Notes under the pieces: generated by a model | What the model saw: only the letters and a program-made list of their open reading frames with translations | The model's database searches: none | What the model was told of the DNA's origin: nothing | Part shown: positions 33,623-42,192 of the stretch, piece after piece | Position numbering within the stretch: position 1 is the stretch's first letter | How the letters are laid out: each line of letters begins with the position of its first letter | DNA from: CAZRAL01 sp964598005 | GTDB lineage: Bacteria > Pseudomonadota > Gammaproteobacteria > Burkholderiales > Usitatibacteraceae | Assembly: GCA_964598005.1 (NCBI GenBank) | Contig: CAZRAL010000002.1 | Span: 1-64,000, forward strand | Direction: 5' to 3' | DNA length: 64,000 nt | Made by a program: the position numbers and the translations under genes

Positions 33623-33697
33623 GGTTTATCTCCGGTGAAGCTACTAATTATTTTAGAAAATTGTTATAGCTGGTTACGCCATAAAAAACCGTCTGCC

Positions 33698-34303
33698 CTA
33701 TAGAACAACGACAGCCTGCACATAACTCGCTGTGTTCTTCGGCCCCTGTACACGGACAGTAATGCGGTAAACGGGTGTCGTGCCGCCTAAACCTAGCGCG
33801 TACCCGCTGTAACTCACCCCGCCATAGGAACTTGAGGTTTTGCCCATGTCTCCCGCCTTGACACAATTAAGGCCCGAGGGATCGCCTGGAAAAGTACACA
33901 TACGATGCACGACATAGGAAGTAACATTGCCCGCACTATCTTGCAGAAGGGTTTTCGCATCGCTGTCCCAATCGAAGGCTTGCGGATCAAAGTTCATGCT
34001 GAATGCGGCATAATAGCCAGCGCCGGAATCGTCAGAATGCAAGGTATTCCCCGTCATATTTGCGACAATCCAGGTGCGCGCTGTTTCGATCCCGGCATCC
34101 GCCGCCAGCGTCGCCGCCTGTTTGAAAGCCAGATTACCCGCCAGCAGCACATTGGAATCGACCGACCTGACCAAGGCAATGCCTGCCAGGCTCATGACCA
34201 CCAATACAATCAATGCGATAAACAACACGACACCCCGTTGCCTTTTTAGCGGCGATGGCGATAAACGCGACAGGCTGGTGCATTGACGCAAAACCATACT
34301 CAT
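33698..34303 (-). CDS. pilX: type IV pilus minor pilin-like protein PilX
   Basis: A 201-residue protein with the PilX_N signature (KRQRGVVLFIALIVLVVMSL) and ALVRSVDSNVLLAGNLAFKQ. The segment before the hydrophobic helix is a basic leader cut by the prepilin peptidase. The C-terminal part is a PilX/PilW-like soluble domain with two cysteines (RMCTFPGDPSGLNC). Overlaps pilW by four bases; part of the tip-priming complex with PilV, PilW, FimT/U and PilY1. Confidence 0.88.
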   Translation of the reverse strand: MSMVLRQCTSLSRLSPSPLKRQRGVVLFIALIVLVVMSLAGIALVRSVDSNVLLAGNLAFKQAATLAADAGIETARTWIVANMTGNTLHSDDSGAGYYAAFSMNFDPQAFDWDSDAKTLLQDSAGNVTSYVVHRMCTFPGDPSGLNCVKAGDMGKTSSSYGGVSYSGYALGLGGTTPVYRITVRVQGPKNTASYVQAVVVL

Positions 34304-35475
34304 AGGTCGTTTCTCCAGATCATGTTGCGCAAGGGGATCACGGTTTCAAAAGTCCGGTATTTATAGCAGCTAGGCAAACCTTCCGGGATATTGTTAAAGG
34401 GTTTGAGCTGGGCACCGGGATTGGCTGGATTAAATGCTATCGTCGGATCCCGGTGTAACAGATTGGGGTTGTTTGCAGTCGTCGCTTCGCAGGTGCCGCC
34501 CGTGATTGATGGTTTTTCAAAATTACCGCTGCGCACCAATAAGGCGACGCGAATCGCCCTCACTTGCAACCAGTTTGTAGCATTGGTTGGGGTCGATTTA
34601 GTCCACTCGTTATCCGCCACTTTGCCATTGCCATCGTTATCGATGCCGTACCAGGCTTTCATATCGACAATCCCGCTAACCAGTACTCGTGGATCGGCGC
34701 TCGCTTCAGGAACGCCGCCAGCAGCGTTGGGACTTATAATCGGGGTAAAAACCAAATCGCTGCCAGAGATTGCATAACGAGTAACTTGCGGCCGCCCCAG
34801 ATTGAAGACATCAGCACCTGCTATATAGTCATAAAAATAAGGATTGCCGGGCGGCGGGGTGAACGATTGTACGATATGAGCACGGATAATACTGCTACTG
34901 CCCATGGAATCGTTGATATTGGCCGCCTGGAAAATCATGCATTGGCTGCCATAGGCAATCAGAAACAGGTCTTTTAAATTAAAGCCCGTTACATTATCCA
35001 CCATCACCTCATCGGCGCCTGCAGGGTGAGCCTGTGCCTTAACCGGAATGGAACGCTCCTGACTGGTTGAATACATGATTTGGATGGTATCGGTTCCCGT
35101 TGATCCGCCGTCGGTAATCCATACCGGTGCCACCACCACCTCTGGCAGCGCACCGCCTGCTGGCCCAGGTGGAGAAGAATAGGCGCCCCAGTAATACCAG
35201 TGCACCGGGCCACAGCCCAGCGCCGAAGGGTGAGCAATTCCATAACCCGCCATGCGGATTTCACGCTCCAGTGAAAACAGCGCCACAGCGCCATTGGCCT
35301 GCGCCTCGCCGACCCCGCCGGTCGAGCGTTTGTAGCCTTCATTAACGGTCAGCGCCTGCATGATGATCAGCACGCCCAGCATGCCAATTGCCAGGCCCAC
35401 CATCAATTCGATTAACGTAAAACCCGTTGACGATTGTATTAGCCGGGGAGAAATTTTCGGTGCCATTTTATTCAT
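34300..35475 (-). CDS. pilW: type IV pilus minor pilin-like protein PilW
   Basis: A 391-residue protein with a type III signal sequence (STGFTLIELMVGLAIGMLGV; Glu5 of the mature helix present). The large C-terminal domain is typical of PilW and contains GVGEAQANGAVALFSLEREI and a final FETVIPLRNMIWRN. Six bases downstream of pilV and overlapping pilX, so firmly in the operon. Confidence 0.9.
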   Translation of the reverse strand: MNKMAPKISPRLIQSSTGFTLIELMVGLAIGMLGVLIIMQALTVNEGYKRSTGGVGEAQANGAVALFSLEREIRMAGYGIAHPSALGCGPVHWYYWGAYSSPPGPAGGALPEVVVAPVWITDGGSTGTDTIQIMYSTSQERSIPVKAQAHPAGADEVMVDNVTGFNLKDLFLIAYGSQCMIFQAANINDSMGSSSIIRAHIVQSFTPPPGNPYFYDYIAGADVFNLGRPQVTRYAISGSDLVFTPIISPNAAGGVPEASADPRVLVSGIVDMKAWYGIDNDGNGKVADNEWTKSTPTNATNWLQVRAIRVALLVRSGNFEKPSITGGTCEATTANNPNLLHRDPTIAFNPANPGAQLKPFNNIPEGLPSCYKYRTFETVIPLRNMIWRNDL

Positions 35476-35481
35476 CGCCTG

Positions 35482-35922
35482 CTAGGTGTTGTGATCAATC
35501 CGGGCAGCGGAAACAAATTTATGCTTGTCTGGTTGGCCGGGCTTTTGCCAGCTTACCGTGACCACGATATCGAACCCTCCCGCATTGGAAGTTACCGTAA
35601 CTGTAGGCGCATTGGCACCCGTAGCTTGCGGCAGTGCAGCTTCGACCTCAGCCATCCATGCCTTTAATCCGATATTGTTGCCTGCATTAACCGAGCCCGT
35701 GGCGTAATCTGCAATTTTGGTTTTATCGTCAATCCATATTCTGGTGATCAGCTGGCTGGCCAGCAGGGCGGCATCGCTACGGTATTTGGCTTCAGCCGTA
35801 TTGGCTATTGCGGCGGCTTGCAAGCCGATCAGCGCGAGGATGCCGATCGCAAAAATAAGAATGGCTACCAGCGCCTCGATCAGGATCACGCCAGATTGCA
35901 GATTAACTGGATTCGATTTCAT
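35482..35922 (-). CDS. pilV: type IV pilus modification/minor pilin protein PilV
   Basis: A 146-residue prepilin with the leader MKSNPVNLQSG and helix VILIEALVAILIFAIGILAL (cleavage after the Gly, Glu5 kept). LQAAAIANTAEAKYRSDAAL follows as in PilV. The start at 35922 is supported by AAAGGTGAAATATTC upstream; the longer frame from 36048 is not needed and overlaps fimT. Confidence 0.88.
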   Translation of the reverse strand: MKSNPVNLQSGVILIEALVAILIFAIGILALIGLQAAAIANTAEAKYRSDAALLASQLITRIWIDDKTKIADYATGSVNAGNNIGLKAWMAEVEAALPQATGANAPTVTVTSNAGGFDIVVTVSWQKPGQPDKHKFVSAARIDHNT

Positions 35923-35962
35923 GAATATTTCACCTTTGCCATCTAGTGTTACATCATTATTT

Positions 35963-36622
35963 TTATGACTTACATTGGCGCGGATCGACTGGATCGCTTG
36001 AATTGACCGGAGCAGCCACTGCCGGGTCACACATCCGCAGATCCCCATTTGGGGTCACCTCAATTCGCAGGCAACGCATCTTGCCGCCAGAAGGGTCGTG
36101 CCTGCACGTGCCACCCGCTGGGTTGCTGATATCAACGCTACTGAATCGCTGCCAATTAGCATTTGTTAGCCGCCCCATCCCGCTAAATATAAGCATATTA
36201 GCCACGTCAGGGCCATTGGTCATTATTGCAACTCCCTCCGTCCCCTCCGCTGCTGATTTTTTTTGCAAGATACGAGGATCATCGGTTTCACTCGGGGTTG
36301 CATGACATTTCCCTTTTGCATCATCCAGGCTGACCACCCAATTTCTTGCCTCATAGTTCGCAACGCAATCCGAATCCAGTGTGGTCATTAATTGAAAGCG
36401 CACCGACGTATTGCGCCGCAATGCCTCGGATTTGGCAAACTGGATCCCTGCCCGCATTGATTCAGCAGCGGTACGAATTTTTGCATTTTGCAGAAATTCG
36501 GAAAAAGCAGGCAACCCCAGCGCGATAAAAATGGCTACGACGGTAATGGCAATCATCAATTCAATGATTGAAAACCCCGTGCTGGGCCTGCGCCCGCGAT
36601 AGGGGAAAGCCAAGCTCAGCAT
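35963..36622 (-). CDS. fimT: GspH/FimT family minor pseudopilin
   Basis: A 219-residue prepilin with cleavage in STG-FSIIELMIAITVVAIF and the GspH/FimT domain (ESMRAGIQFAKSEALRRNTSV, then a Cys-containing end CRHDPSGGKMRC). It overlaps pilE by seven bases. FimT/FimU proteins prime pilus assembly; some FimT bind DNA in competence, which cannot be judged here. Confidence 0.88.
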   Translation of the reverse strand: MLSLAFPYRGRRPSTGFSIIELMIAITVVAIFIALGLPAFSEFLQNAKIRTAAESMRAGIQFAKSEALRRNTSVRFQLMTTLDSDCVANYEARNWVVSLDDAKGKCHATPSETDDPRILQKKSAAEGTEGVAIMTNGPDVANMLIFSGMGRLTNANWQRFSSVDISNPAGGTCRHDPSGGKMRCLRIEVTPNGDLRMCDPAVAAPVNSSDPVDPRQCKS

Positions 36623-37068
36623 GTTTCGCCTTTTTTGGTAATCCAGCAGGTTGTTGAGTCATTCCATCCGCTCAGCCCCGTGAACGTCGAGGTTCTGGTG
36701 TTGGCTTGATCGAGAGTATAGACAAACCCTGCCATATCCCCCACGCCCGTTGCAGTAATGGTATACGTTGTGTCGTCCCCATTACATTTATACTCAAAGT
36801 GCTTACCTGTATGTGGCGTGGAGCCACATCTCCATGGACTGCTGCCGCCTCCATACTTGCGATTATCCATATAATATTGCTCTAATTGAACCCGGGCATC
36901 CGCAAGCGTAGAAGTGGCTTCCTGAATTTTGCCGCGCCGCACATATTCAACGTAGCTCGGAAGCGCGACCGCCGCCAAAATGCCGACGATAGCCACGGCA
37001 ATCATCAATTCAATCAGAGTGAAGCCATTTGTATTTGTACGTATTGGGTATATTTTCATGGGTTTCAT
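36616..37068 (-). CDS. pilE: type IV pilin-like protein PilE
   Basis: A 150-residue pilin with NTNGFTLIELMIAVAIVGIL and the PilE follow-up ALPSYVEYVRRGKIQEAT, plus a C-terminal disulfide pair (WITKKGETC with an earlier Cys). It is the first gene of the leftward pilus operon. In Pseudomonas the pilE minor pilin comes last in fimU-pilVWXY1Y2E, so the order differs here. Its size suggests a minor rather than the major pilin. Confidence 0.88.
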   Translation of the reverse strand: MKPMKIYPIRTNTNGFTLIELMIAVAIVGILAAVALPSYVEYVRRGKIQEATSTLADARVQLEQYYMDNRKYGGGSSPWRCGSTPHTGKHFEYKCNGDDTTYTITATGVGDMAGFVYTLDQANTRTSTFTGLSGWNDSTTCWITKKGETC

Positions 37069-37235
37069 AAATTTTTTACCTTTCCCCTTTTAGGGCAAGT
37101 TGATAATAAATGGCGCTGGGGCCGCACCCAATTTAATGACGACGAGCGGCATAAAACTTTGCACCAGCGGCCAAAATCTTAACCGGTCGATAAATGATAT
37201 TCAGACAACCCCTATAAGCAAGATACAAAAAATAT

Positions 37236-37271
37236 AAAAGGGCTTCCAATTTTATTCTGGAAACCCTTTTT
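37236..37271 (-). terminator. terminator downstream of tRNA-Thr
   Basis: On the minus strand GGGTTTCC ... GGAAGCCC forms a stem followed by TTTTATATTTTTT, five bases past the 3' end of the tRNA gene. Confidence 0.75.
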
Positions 37272-37275
37272 GTTT

Positions 37276-37351
37276 TGGTGCCGATGACCGGGATCGAACT
37301 GGTGACCTACGCGTTACGAGTGCGTTGCTCTACCAACTGAGCTACATCGGC
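37276..37351 (-). tRNA. tRNA-Thr (anticodon CGU)
   Basis: The minus strand folds as a 76-base tRNA with GCCGATG acceptor stem, D arm GCTCAGTTGGTAGAGC, anticodon loop CTCGTAA reading ACG, T arm with GTTCGATCC, and encoded CCA. The base pair closing the anticodon stem is A-C rather than a Watson-Crick pair, which is tolerated in tRNAs. It decodes threonine ACG codons. Confidence 0.95.
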
Positions 37352-37465
37352 GTTATTGGCTGTGCAGATACGAATTGTAGCAAGGAACGGATGGTGATTA
37401 AAAACGAAAATCCTCCTATTTTGAATTTTGCTTACTACCTGGTCACTCTATTGCAGGCAAAAACT

Positions 37466-38470
37466 TTATACTCGAAGCGCCCGATGAGCCGAGGCGCCCC
37501 GAATCAAGGTGCCTACGCCCTCGCTGGTCAATACTTCAAGCAACAGGGCATGGGGTATGCGGCCATCGATGATGTGCGCCGTTTTCACACCGTTTTTTAC
37601 CGCATCGAGCGCACAATCAACTTTGGGTAGCATTCCTCCGGAAATAGTGCCGTCAGCAATAAGTTCACTGACTTTGGCTGCGGTCAGGCCGGTGAGCATG
37701 TTGCCCTTTTTATCCAGTACACCCGCCGTGTTGGTGAGCAGAATGAGTTTTTCCGCTTGCAGGGCAACGGCCAATTTACCTGCCACCACGTCGGCATTGA
37801 TATTGTAGGCAGTTCCCTTCTCATCAACCCCCAACGGGGCAATGACAGGAATGAAGTCTTCAGTATCGAGTAGATCGATGATGCCCGTGTCGATTTTCAC
37901 CACTTCGCCGACCAGGCCGATATCGATTTTTTTGCGCTTGTCTTCCTTGGAAGGGATGGTCATTTTGCGGGCATGGATAAAATTACCATCCTTGCCGGTC
38001 AATCCAACTGCTTTGCCGCCCGCCTTGTTGATGAGGGTGACGATTTCCTGATTGACCAAACCGCCCAGCACCATTTCCACGACGTCGAGGGTTTCGTCAT
38101 CGGTCACCCGCATGCCCTGAATGAATTGCCCTTCCTTGCCGATTTTAGATAGCAGGCTGTTGATCTGCGGCCCGCCGCCATGCACTACGACCGGGTTCAT
38201 GCCGATCAATTTGAGCAGGGTGATGTCCTCTGCAAAATCTTCCTGAAGGGCACTATCCGTCATGGCGTTTCCGCCATATTTGACGACGATGTTGCGATCC
38301 CAAAAGCGTTGGATGTAGGGCAACGCTTCGATCAACACTTCCGCTTTCTGGGCAGCGGAAACCGTTGCAATGACTGCGGCTGCGTTTTCAATACGTTTTT
38401 CAGCAGCAGATTTGGCGGGCGCTTTGGATAGATTTTTTTTCGTCGCGGATAGTGCAGGCTTCTCGGGCAT
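37466..38470 (-). CDS. argB: acetylglutamate kinase
   Basis: Phosphorylates N-acetylglutamate in arginine synthesis. The 334-residue protein has the amino-acid kinase fold with VVKYGGNAMTD, VVHGGGPQINSLL, and ALDAVKNGVKTAHIIDGRIPH near the end. The first 40 or so residues (ALSATKKNLSKAPAKSAAEK) are a Lys/Ala-rich extension absent from typical ArgB; TGGAGACCCCGCA just before the ATG supports translation from 38470. It is unlinked to argF/argG, as usual when arginine genes are scattered. Confidence 0.94.
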   Translation of the reverse strand: MPEKPALSATKKNLSKAPAKSAAEKRIENAAAVIATVSAAQKAEVLIEALPYIQRFWDRNIVVKYGGNAMTDSALQEDFAEDITLLKLIGMNPVVVHGGGPQINSLLSKIGKEGQFIQGMRVTDDETLDVVEMVLGGLVNQEIVTLINKAGGKAVGLTGKDGNFIHARKMTIPSKEDKRKKIDIGLVGEVVKIDTGIIDLLDTEDFIPVIAPLGVDEKGTAYNINADVVAGKLAVALQAEKLILLTNTAGVLDKKGNMLTGLTAAKVSELIADGTISGGMLPKVDCALDAVKNGVKTAHIIDGRIPHALLLEVLTSEGVGTLIRGASAHRALRV

Positions 38471-38569
38471 TGCGGGGTCTCCATGAACTCGGTGAAAAAT
38501 GCAAAACTACGATGCGTTAATTCAATAGCATTGTAGGGCCAATCCGGTATTACAGATCGTCGAAATTTT

Positions 38570-39559
38570 TTAAATAGTTTCAGGGCGCGCTTCGCGAGCC
38601 AATAGTAATTTAACAGTTTGCTTAGGATCGGCCCCCTCAAATAATATGGCACACACCGCTTCCGTAATCGGCATGTCCACTCCATGCTTGCGTGCCAGTA
38701 TCCGGGCGGTTTCGGCTGAATTTACGCCTTCTGCGACGTGGCCTAGCGTGGCCAGAATATTCACCAGGGGTATGCCCATTGCCAGGTGCAGCCCCACTTT
38801 CCGGTTGCGCGAAAGATTGCCCGTAGCGGTCAGCACCAGATCACCCAGCCCAGTCAGCCCCATAAAGGTTTCTGGTTTCCCGCCTAATGCAACACCAAGC
38901 CGCACCATTTCGGCCAGCCCGCGGGTAATCAAGGCAGCGCGGGCATTGTTGCCGAGTTCAAGCCCATCGCTGATCCCCGCAGCAATCGCCATCACATTCT
39001 TCAACGCCCCGCCTAATTCCACGCCAATCAGATCACTGCTCGAATAAATTCGTAATGTGGCCCCCGATAAAGCCGCAGCGGTTTGGTGTGCGAAAGTAGC
39101 ATCGGTTGAAGCCAGAGTAAGCGCCGCCGGGAGCCCTTGCGCCACTTCAAGTGCGAAACTGGGGCCTGAAAGCGCCCCGAAGTGAACGCCTGACGGCAGG
39201 AATTGCATAGCGATCTCATGCGGCATTCGGCGGGTAAGACTGTCAAACCCTTTACAGGCCCATAAGGTAGGCCGCGATGTGTGGTGACATGCTACCTGTT
39301 CGAGTGTTGGCGTCAAACCTTCGGTGCTTGTTGCAATAACTAATAAGTCAGCTGCATTAAGCGTGGCTTTGAGATCAGTTTGTAACGACAGGTTATCCGG
39401 GAGCCGGATAGCAGGTAGATAGCGATGGTTGATGCGCGTGGTACGTAATTCGCCGATGTGCATGGGGTTGCGCCCCCACAACGTAATGCTGTGTTTTCCC
39501 GCCAGCGCAATGGCCAAGGCGGTACCCCATGCGCCAGCGCCGAGAATAGCGATGTTCAT
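38570..39559 (-). CDS. gpsA: glycerol-3-phosphate dehydrogenase [NAD(P)+]
   Basis: Reduces dihydroxyacetone phosphate to sn-glycerol 3-phosphate for phospholipids. The 329-residue protein has the Rossmann loop ILGAGAWGTALAIALA, PTLWACKGFD, LSGPSFALEVAQGLP and the catalytic Lys in GGALKNVMAIAAG, then GDLVLTATGNLSRNRKVG. It is the last gene of the secB-side cluster in transcription order. Confidence 0.96.
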   Translation of the reverse strand: MNIAILGAGAWGTALAIALAGKHSITLWGRNPMHIGELRTTRINHRYLPAIRLPDNLSLQTDLKATLNAADLLVIATSTEGLTPTLEQVACHHTSRPTLWACKGFDSLTRRMPHEIAMQFLPSGVHFGALSGPSFALEVAQGLPAALTLASTDATFAHQTAAALSGATLRIYSSSDLIGVELGGALKNVMAIAAGISDGLELGNNARAALITRGLAEMVRLGVALGGKPETFMGLTGLGDLVLTATGNLSRNRKVGLHLAMGIPLVNILATLGHVAEGVNSAETARILARKHGVDMPITEAVCAILFEGADPKQTVKLLLAREARPETI

Positions 39560-39588
39560 ATATTTACACTGAATACAGCGAATGCAAT

Positions 39589-40065
39589 TTAATCGCCAAA
39601 AACTTGAGCGGCTTGTATAAAGCCGGATTGGCCATCGCGGTGGCGCACTGGAAGCCAGCCTTGTTGCGCGGGTCCAGTTATTTCCAGCACGACTTGTTGT
39701 TGGGCTTCAAACACCAGCGATGAAGTAGCGGAGGGCATGGCGTGTATTGCTGCGCGAGGCGTACTAACGGAAACAAATCGCTTGTCGCCAAACGCTGCAC
39801 TTTCAATCCAGCCCATTTCCCCCCGCGTATCGCGGATCTTGATCCATTTATCAAGTTTTACCAGCACTTCAAACGGCTGGAATGGCGAGACAATGGCAAT
39901 TTTACTGGCTTTCGGCGAGGGAGCGTCGTAAACGATTGCGGGTTTATCGCCGAGTGAGCGGAATTCTGCCGCTATTGCAAACTGGCTTGCAGCAGTACTG
40001 CACAACACGATTGCAAGCCTGCCCGTTAAATATCGTGAAGACAATGCTACAAGCAGGCGCAACAT
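39589..40065 (-). CDS. periplasmic bacterial SH3-domain protein
   Basis: A 158-residue exported protein (signal peptide ending QFAIAAEF) with two SH3b-like repeats: PAIVYDAPSPKASKIAIVSP...MGWIES and AAIHAMPSATSSLVFEAQQQ...SGFIQAAQVFG. Such domains bind peptidoglycan or help envelope proteins; the specific role is unknown. It lies between secB and gpsA, 24-29 bp from each neighbour. Confidence 0.8.
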   Translation of the reverse strand: MLRLLVALSSRYLTGRLAIVLCSTAASQFAIAAEFRSLGDKPAIVYDAPSPKASKIAIVSPFQPFEVLVKLDKWIKIRDTRGEMGWIESAAFGDKRFVSVSTPRAAIHAMPSATSSLVFEAQQQVVLEITGPAQQGWLPVRHRDGQSGFIQAAQVFGD

Positions 40066-40089
40066 GAGGTGATTGGCGAGTGACTGGAG

Positions 40090-40563
40090 TTAATGGGTTA
40101 CTGCGGGCACGGGTTCAGCGGTGTTGGCTTGCTGCGCCAATTGAGCTTGATAGAGCGCCTCAAAATTGACCGGGTTCAATAAAACCGGCGGGAAGCCAGC
40201 GCGTACGATAGCATCGGAAATAGCTTCGCGCGCATAAGGGTAAAGAATATTCGGGTTTGCAATGGCAAGAATGGGATTGAGATCGGTAGCCGGGATGTTG
40301 CGTACGGTGAAAATGCCAGCCTGATTAGCTTCAACCAGGAATAAGGTTTTTTCGCCGATTTTGGCGGTGACAGTCACCGTCAATTCAGTTTGAAAAATAC
40401 CCTCGTCGATTTTTTGCGACGAATGGTGAAGTTGCACATCTACCTGCGGCGCTTCACGCTCCAGAAAAATTTGCGGGGCGTTGGGGACCTCCAGTGAAAG
40501 ATCCTTCACATAGAGCTTTTCGATGGAATAAACGGGTTGATTTTGTTGTACAGCATCAGTCAT
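40090..40563 (-). CDS. secB: protein-export chaperone SecB
   Basis: A cytosolic tetrameric chaperone that keeps preproteins unfolded and delivers them to SecA. The 157-residue protein shows YSIEKLYVKDLSLEVPNAPQ, QTELTVTVTAKIGEKTLFL, and FPPVLLNPVNFEALYQAQL, all diagnostic. In the conserved order rhodanese-grxC-secB-gpsA. Confidence 0.97.
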   Translation of the reverse strand: MTDAVQQNQPVYSIEKLYVKDLSLEVPNAPQIFLEREAPQVDVQLHHSSQKIDEGIFQTELTVTVTAKIGEKTLFLVEANQAGIFTVRNIPATDLNPILAIANPNILYPYAREAISDAIVRAGFPPVLLNPVNFEALYQAQLAQQANTAEPVPAVTH

Positions 40564-40614
40564 GTGAAGTTTCCTTTGTGAAATTGCATCATCTACGTTT
40601 ACAGCATACTTTGT

Positions 40615-40881
40615 TTAATGAGCTTGATCAGACAATAGCCGATCCAGATCGCCAGTTTTATCGAGAGCAGAAAGATTGTCGAACCCGCCAACATGCTTTT
40701 CGCCAATATAGATTTGCGGGACGGTACGGCACCCGGTCTTTTCGATCATTTCATCCCGCTTGGATGGATTGGCATCGATGAAAATTTTGTCGATTTTAGT
40801 TACTCCCTTAGCCTCAAGCAAACGCTCGGCCATTTGGCAATAAGGGCAAATACGTGTCGAGTACATGGTGATGACAGGCAT
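40615..40881 (-). CDS. grxC: glutaredoxin 3
   Basis: An 88-residue dithiol glutaredoxin with active site CPYC (TRICPYCQMAERLL), the cis-Pro loop RTVPQIYIGEKHVGG, and the glutathione-binding end FDNLSALDKTGDLDRLL. It reduces disulfides at the expense of glutathione; gshA and gshB are elsewhere in this window. Confidence 0.96.
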   Translation of the reverse strand: MPVITMYSTRICPYCQMAERLLEAKGVTKIDKIFIDANPSKRDEMIEKTGCRTVPQIYIGEKHVGGFDNLSALDKTGDLDRLLSDQAH

Positions 40882-40890
40882 TGTCTTTCT

Positions 40891-41313
40891 CTATTTTTCT
40901 ACAGGCAGACTGGCCTGTTGCCAGGCAGGGAAACCGCCCTGCAACTGATAAACATCGCCGAACCCCGTCCGTTTTAGCATCCTTGCAGCGTGCCCAGCGC
41001 GTGTGCCACTTTTACAAGCAACGATTACTGGCTTATCTTTAAATCGATTAATTTCATCAAGACGTTTCTCGATTTCACCGAGCGGAATATTTTTCGATTT
41101 CGGAATGCGCCCAAGCGAAAATTCCTGGCTGTCGCGCACATCCAGCACCAAGGCATGGCCAGTGTTGATGAGCCGGGTGACTTCGAGTGTGCCAATTTCC
41201 CGGGAACCGGCGATAGCTTTAACGAGGGTGGGCCACATCAGCATAATGCCGCTCGCTACAAATAAAGCGACGAGCGCGAAATTATTCATGATGAACTGGC
41301 TGAAGTCGTTCAT
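40891..41313 (-). CDS. yibN: membrane-anchored rhodanese-like protein (YibN type)
   Basis: A 140-residue protein with an N-terminal transmembrane helix (NFALVALFVASGIMLMWP) and a rhodanese domain with catalytic Cys in VIVACKSGTRAGHAA and LDVRDSQEFSLGRI. Thought to move sulfane sulfur at the inner membrane; the substrate is unknown. Nine bases separate it from grxC. Divergent from gpmA across 131 bp. Confidence 0.9.
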   Translation of the reverse strand: MNDFSQFIMNNFALVALFVASGIMLMWPTLVKAIAGSREIGTLEVTRLINTGHALVLDVRDSQEFSLGRIPKSKNIPLGEIEKRLDEINRFKDKPVIVACKSGTRAGHAARMLKRTGFGDVYQLQGGFPAWQQASLPVEK

Positions 41314-41444
41314 GGGCGCCTGTAAAATGGATGGGTTGAAGCGGTTAAATTTGGTATTTTACCAACATGCGGCGTGATTTGTCCCTCGCCGATTGATTTC
41401 TTGTTTTTGAACGGGGACATTTTCCACTTAATCAAGGCAATCTC

Positions 41445-42191
41445 ATGCGAAAACTGGTTTTAATGCGCCACGGAGAAAGTACGTGGAATCTTGAAAATCG
41501 CTTTACCGGCTGGACCGATGTCGATTTATCCGAAAAAGGCATAGAGGAAGCCCGGCAAGCCGGGCGCTTGCTCAAGGCTGAAGGTTATGATTTCGACATC
41601 GCTTTTACCTCGGTGTTAAAGCGTGCAATTCGTACTTTGTGGCTGGTCACCAACGAAATGGATCGCCTTTGGCTCCCCATATACAAGCACTGGCGGCTGA
41701 ACGAACGTCATTATGGCGCCCTGCAAGGGCTGAACAAGGCCGAAACCGCCGCGAAATTCGGTGACGAGCAGGTGCTGATCTGGCGGCGCAGCTACGATAC
41801 CGCCCCGCCTGCATTGGAGAACAACGACGAGCGTCATCCAGCCCGCGACCCGCGTTATGCAATGTTGGCGGCGCGTGATTTACCGGCGACGGAATGCCTC
41901 AAGGATACCGTCACACGGGTAGTGCCGTACTGGGTCGATGTGATTGCCCCAGCTGTTCGCAGCGGCCAGCGCGTGCTGGTGGCCGCCCACGGTAACAGCT
42001 TGCGTGCATTGATCAAATATCTCGATCGTATTTCGGATGAAGAGATTGTTGGTCTCAATATTCCGACCGGTATCCCATTGGTTTATGAATTTACCGACGA
42101 TATGATTCCCGTCCGCAATTACTATTTGGGCGATCAGGAGGCTATTGCCAAGGCCGCCGCTGCCGTGGCCGCCCAGGGGAAAGCTAAATAG
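41445..42191 (+). CDS. gpmA: 2,3-bisphosphoglycerate-dependent phosphoglycerate mutase
   Basis: Interconverts 3- and 2-phosphoglycerate in glycolysis. The 248-residue protein has the phosphohistidine motif LVLMRHGESTWNLENRFTGW, LNERHYGALQGLNKAET with the catalytic Glu, and the second His in VLVAAHGNSLRALIKYL. Upstream of envC with a one-base gap, a frequent betaproteobacterial arrangement. Confidence 0.96.
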   Translation: MRKLVLMRHGESTWNLENRFTGWTDVDLSEKGIEEARQAGRLLKAEGYDFDIAFTSVLKRAIRTLWLVTNEMDRLWLPIYKHWRLNERHYGALQGLNKAETAAKFGDEQVLIWRRSYDTAPPALENNDERHPARDPRYAMLAARDLPATECLKDTVTRVVPYWVDVIAPAVRSGQRVLVAAHGNSLRALIKYLDRISDEEIVGLNIPTGIPLVYEFTDDMIPVRNYYLGDQEAIAKAAAAVAAQGKAK

Positions 42192-42192
42192 C

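Noticed and set aside
33648..33866. 72-residue minus-strand frame between pilX and pilY1
   Set aside because: It lies almost wholly inside pilX in another frame.
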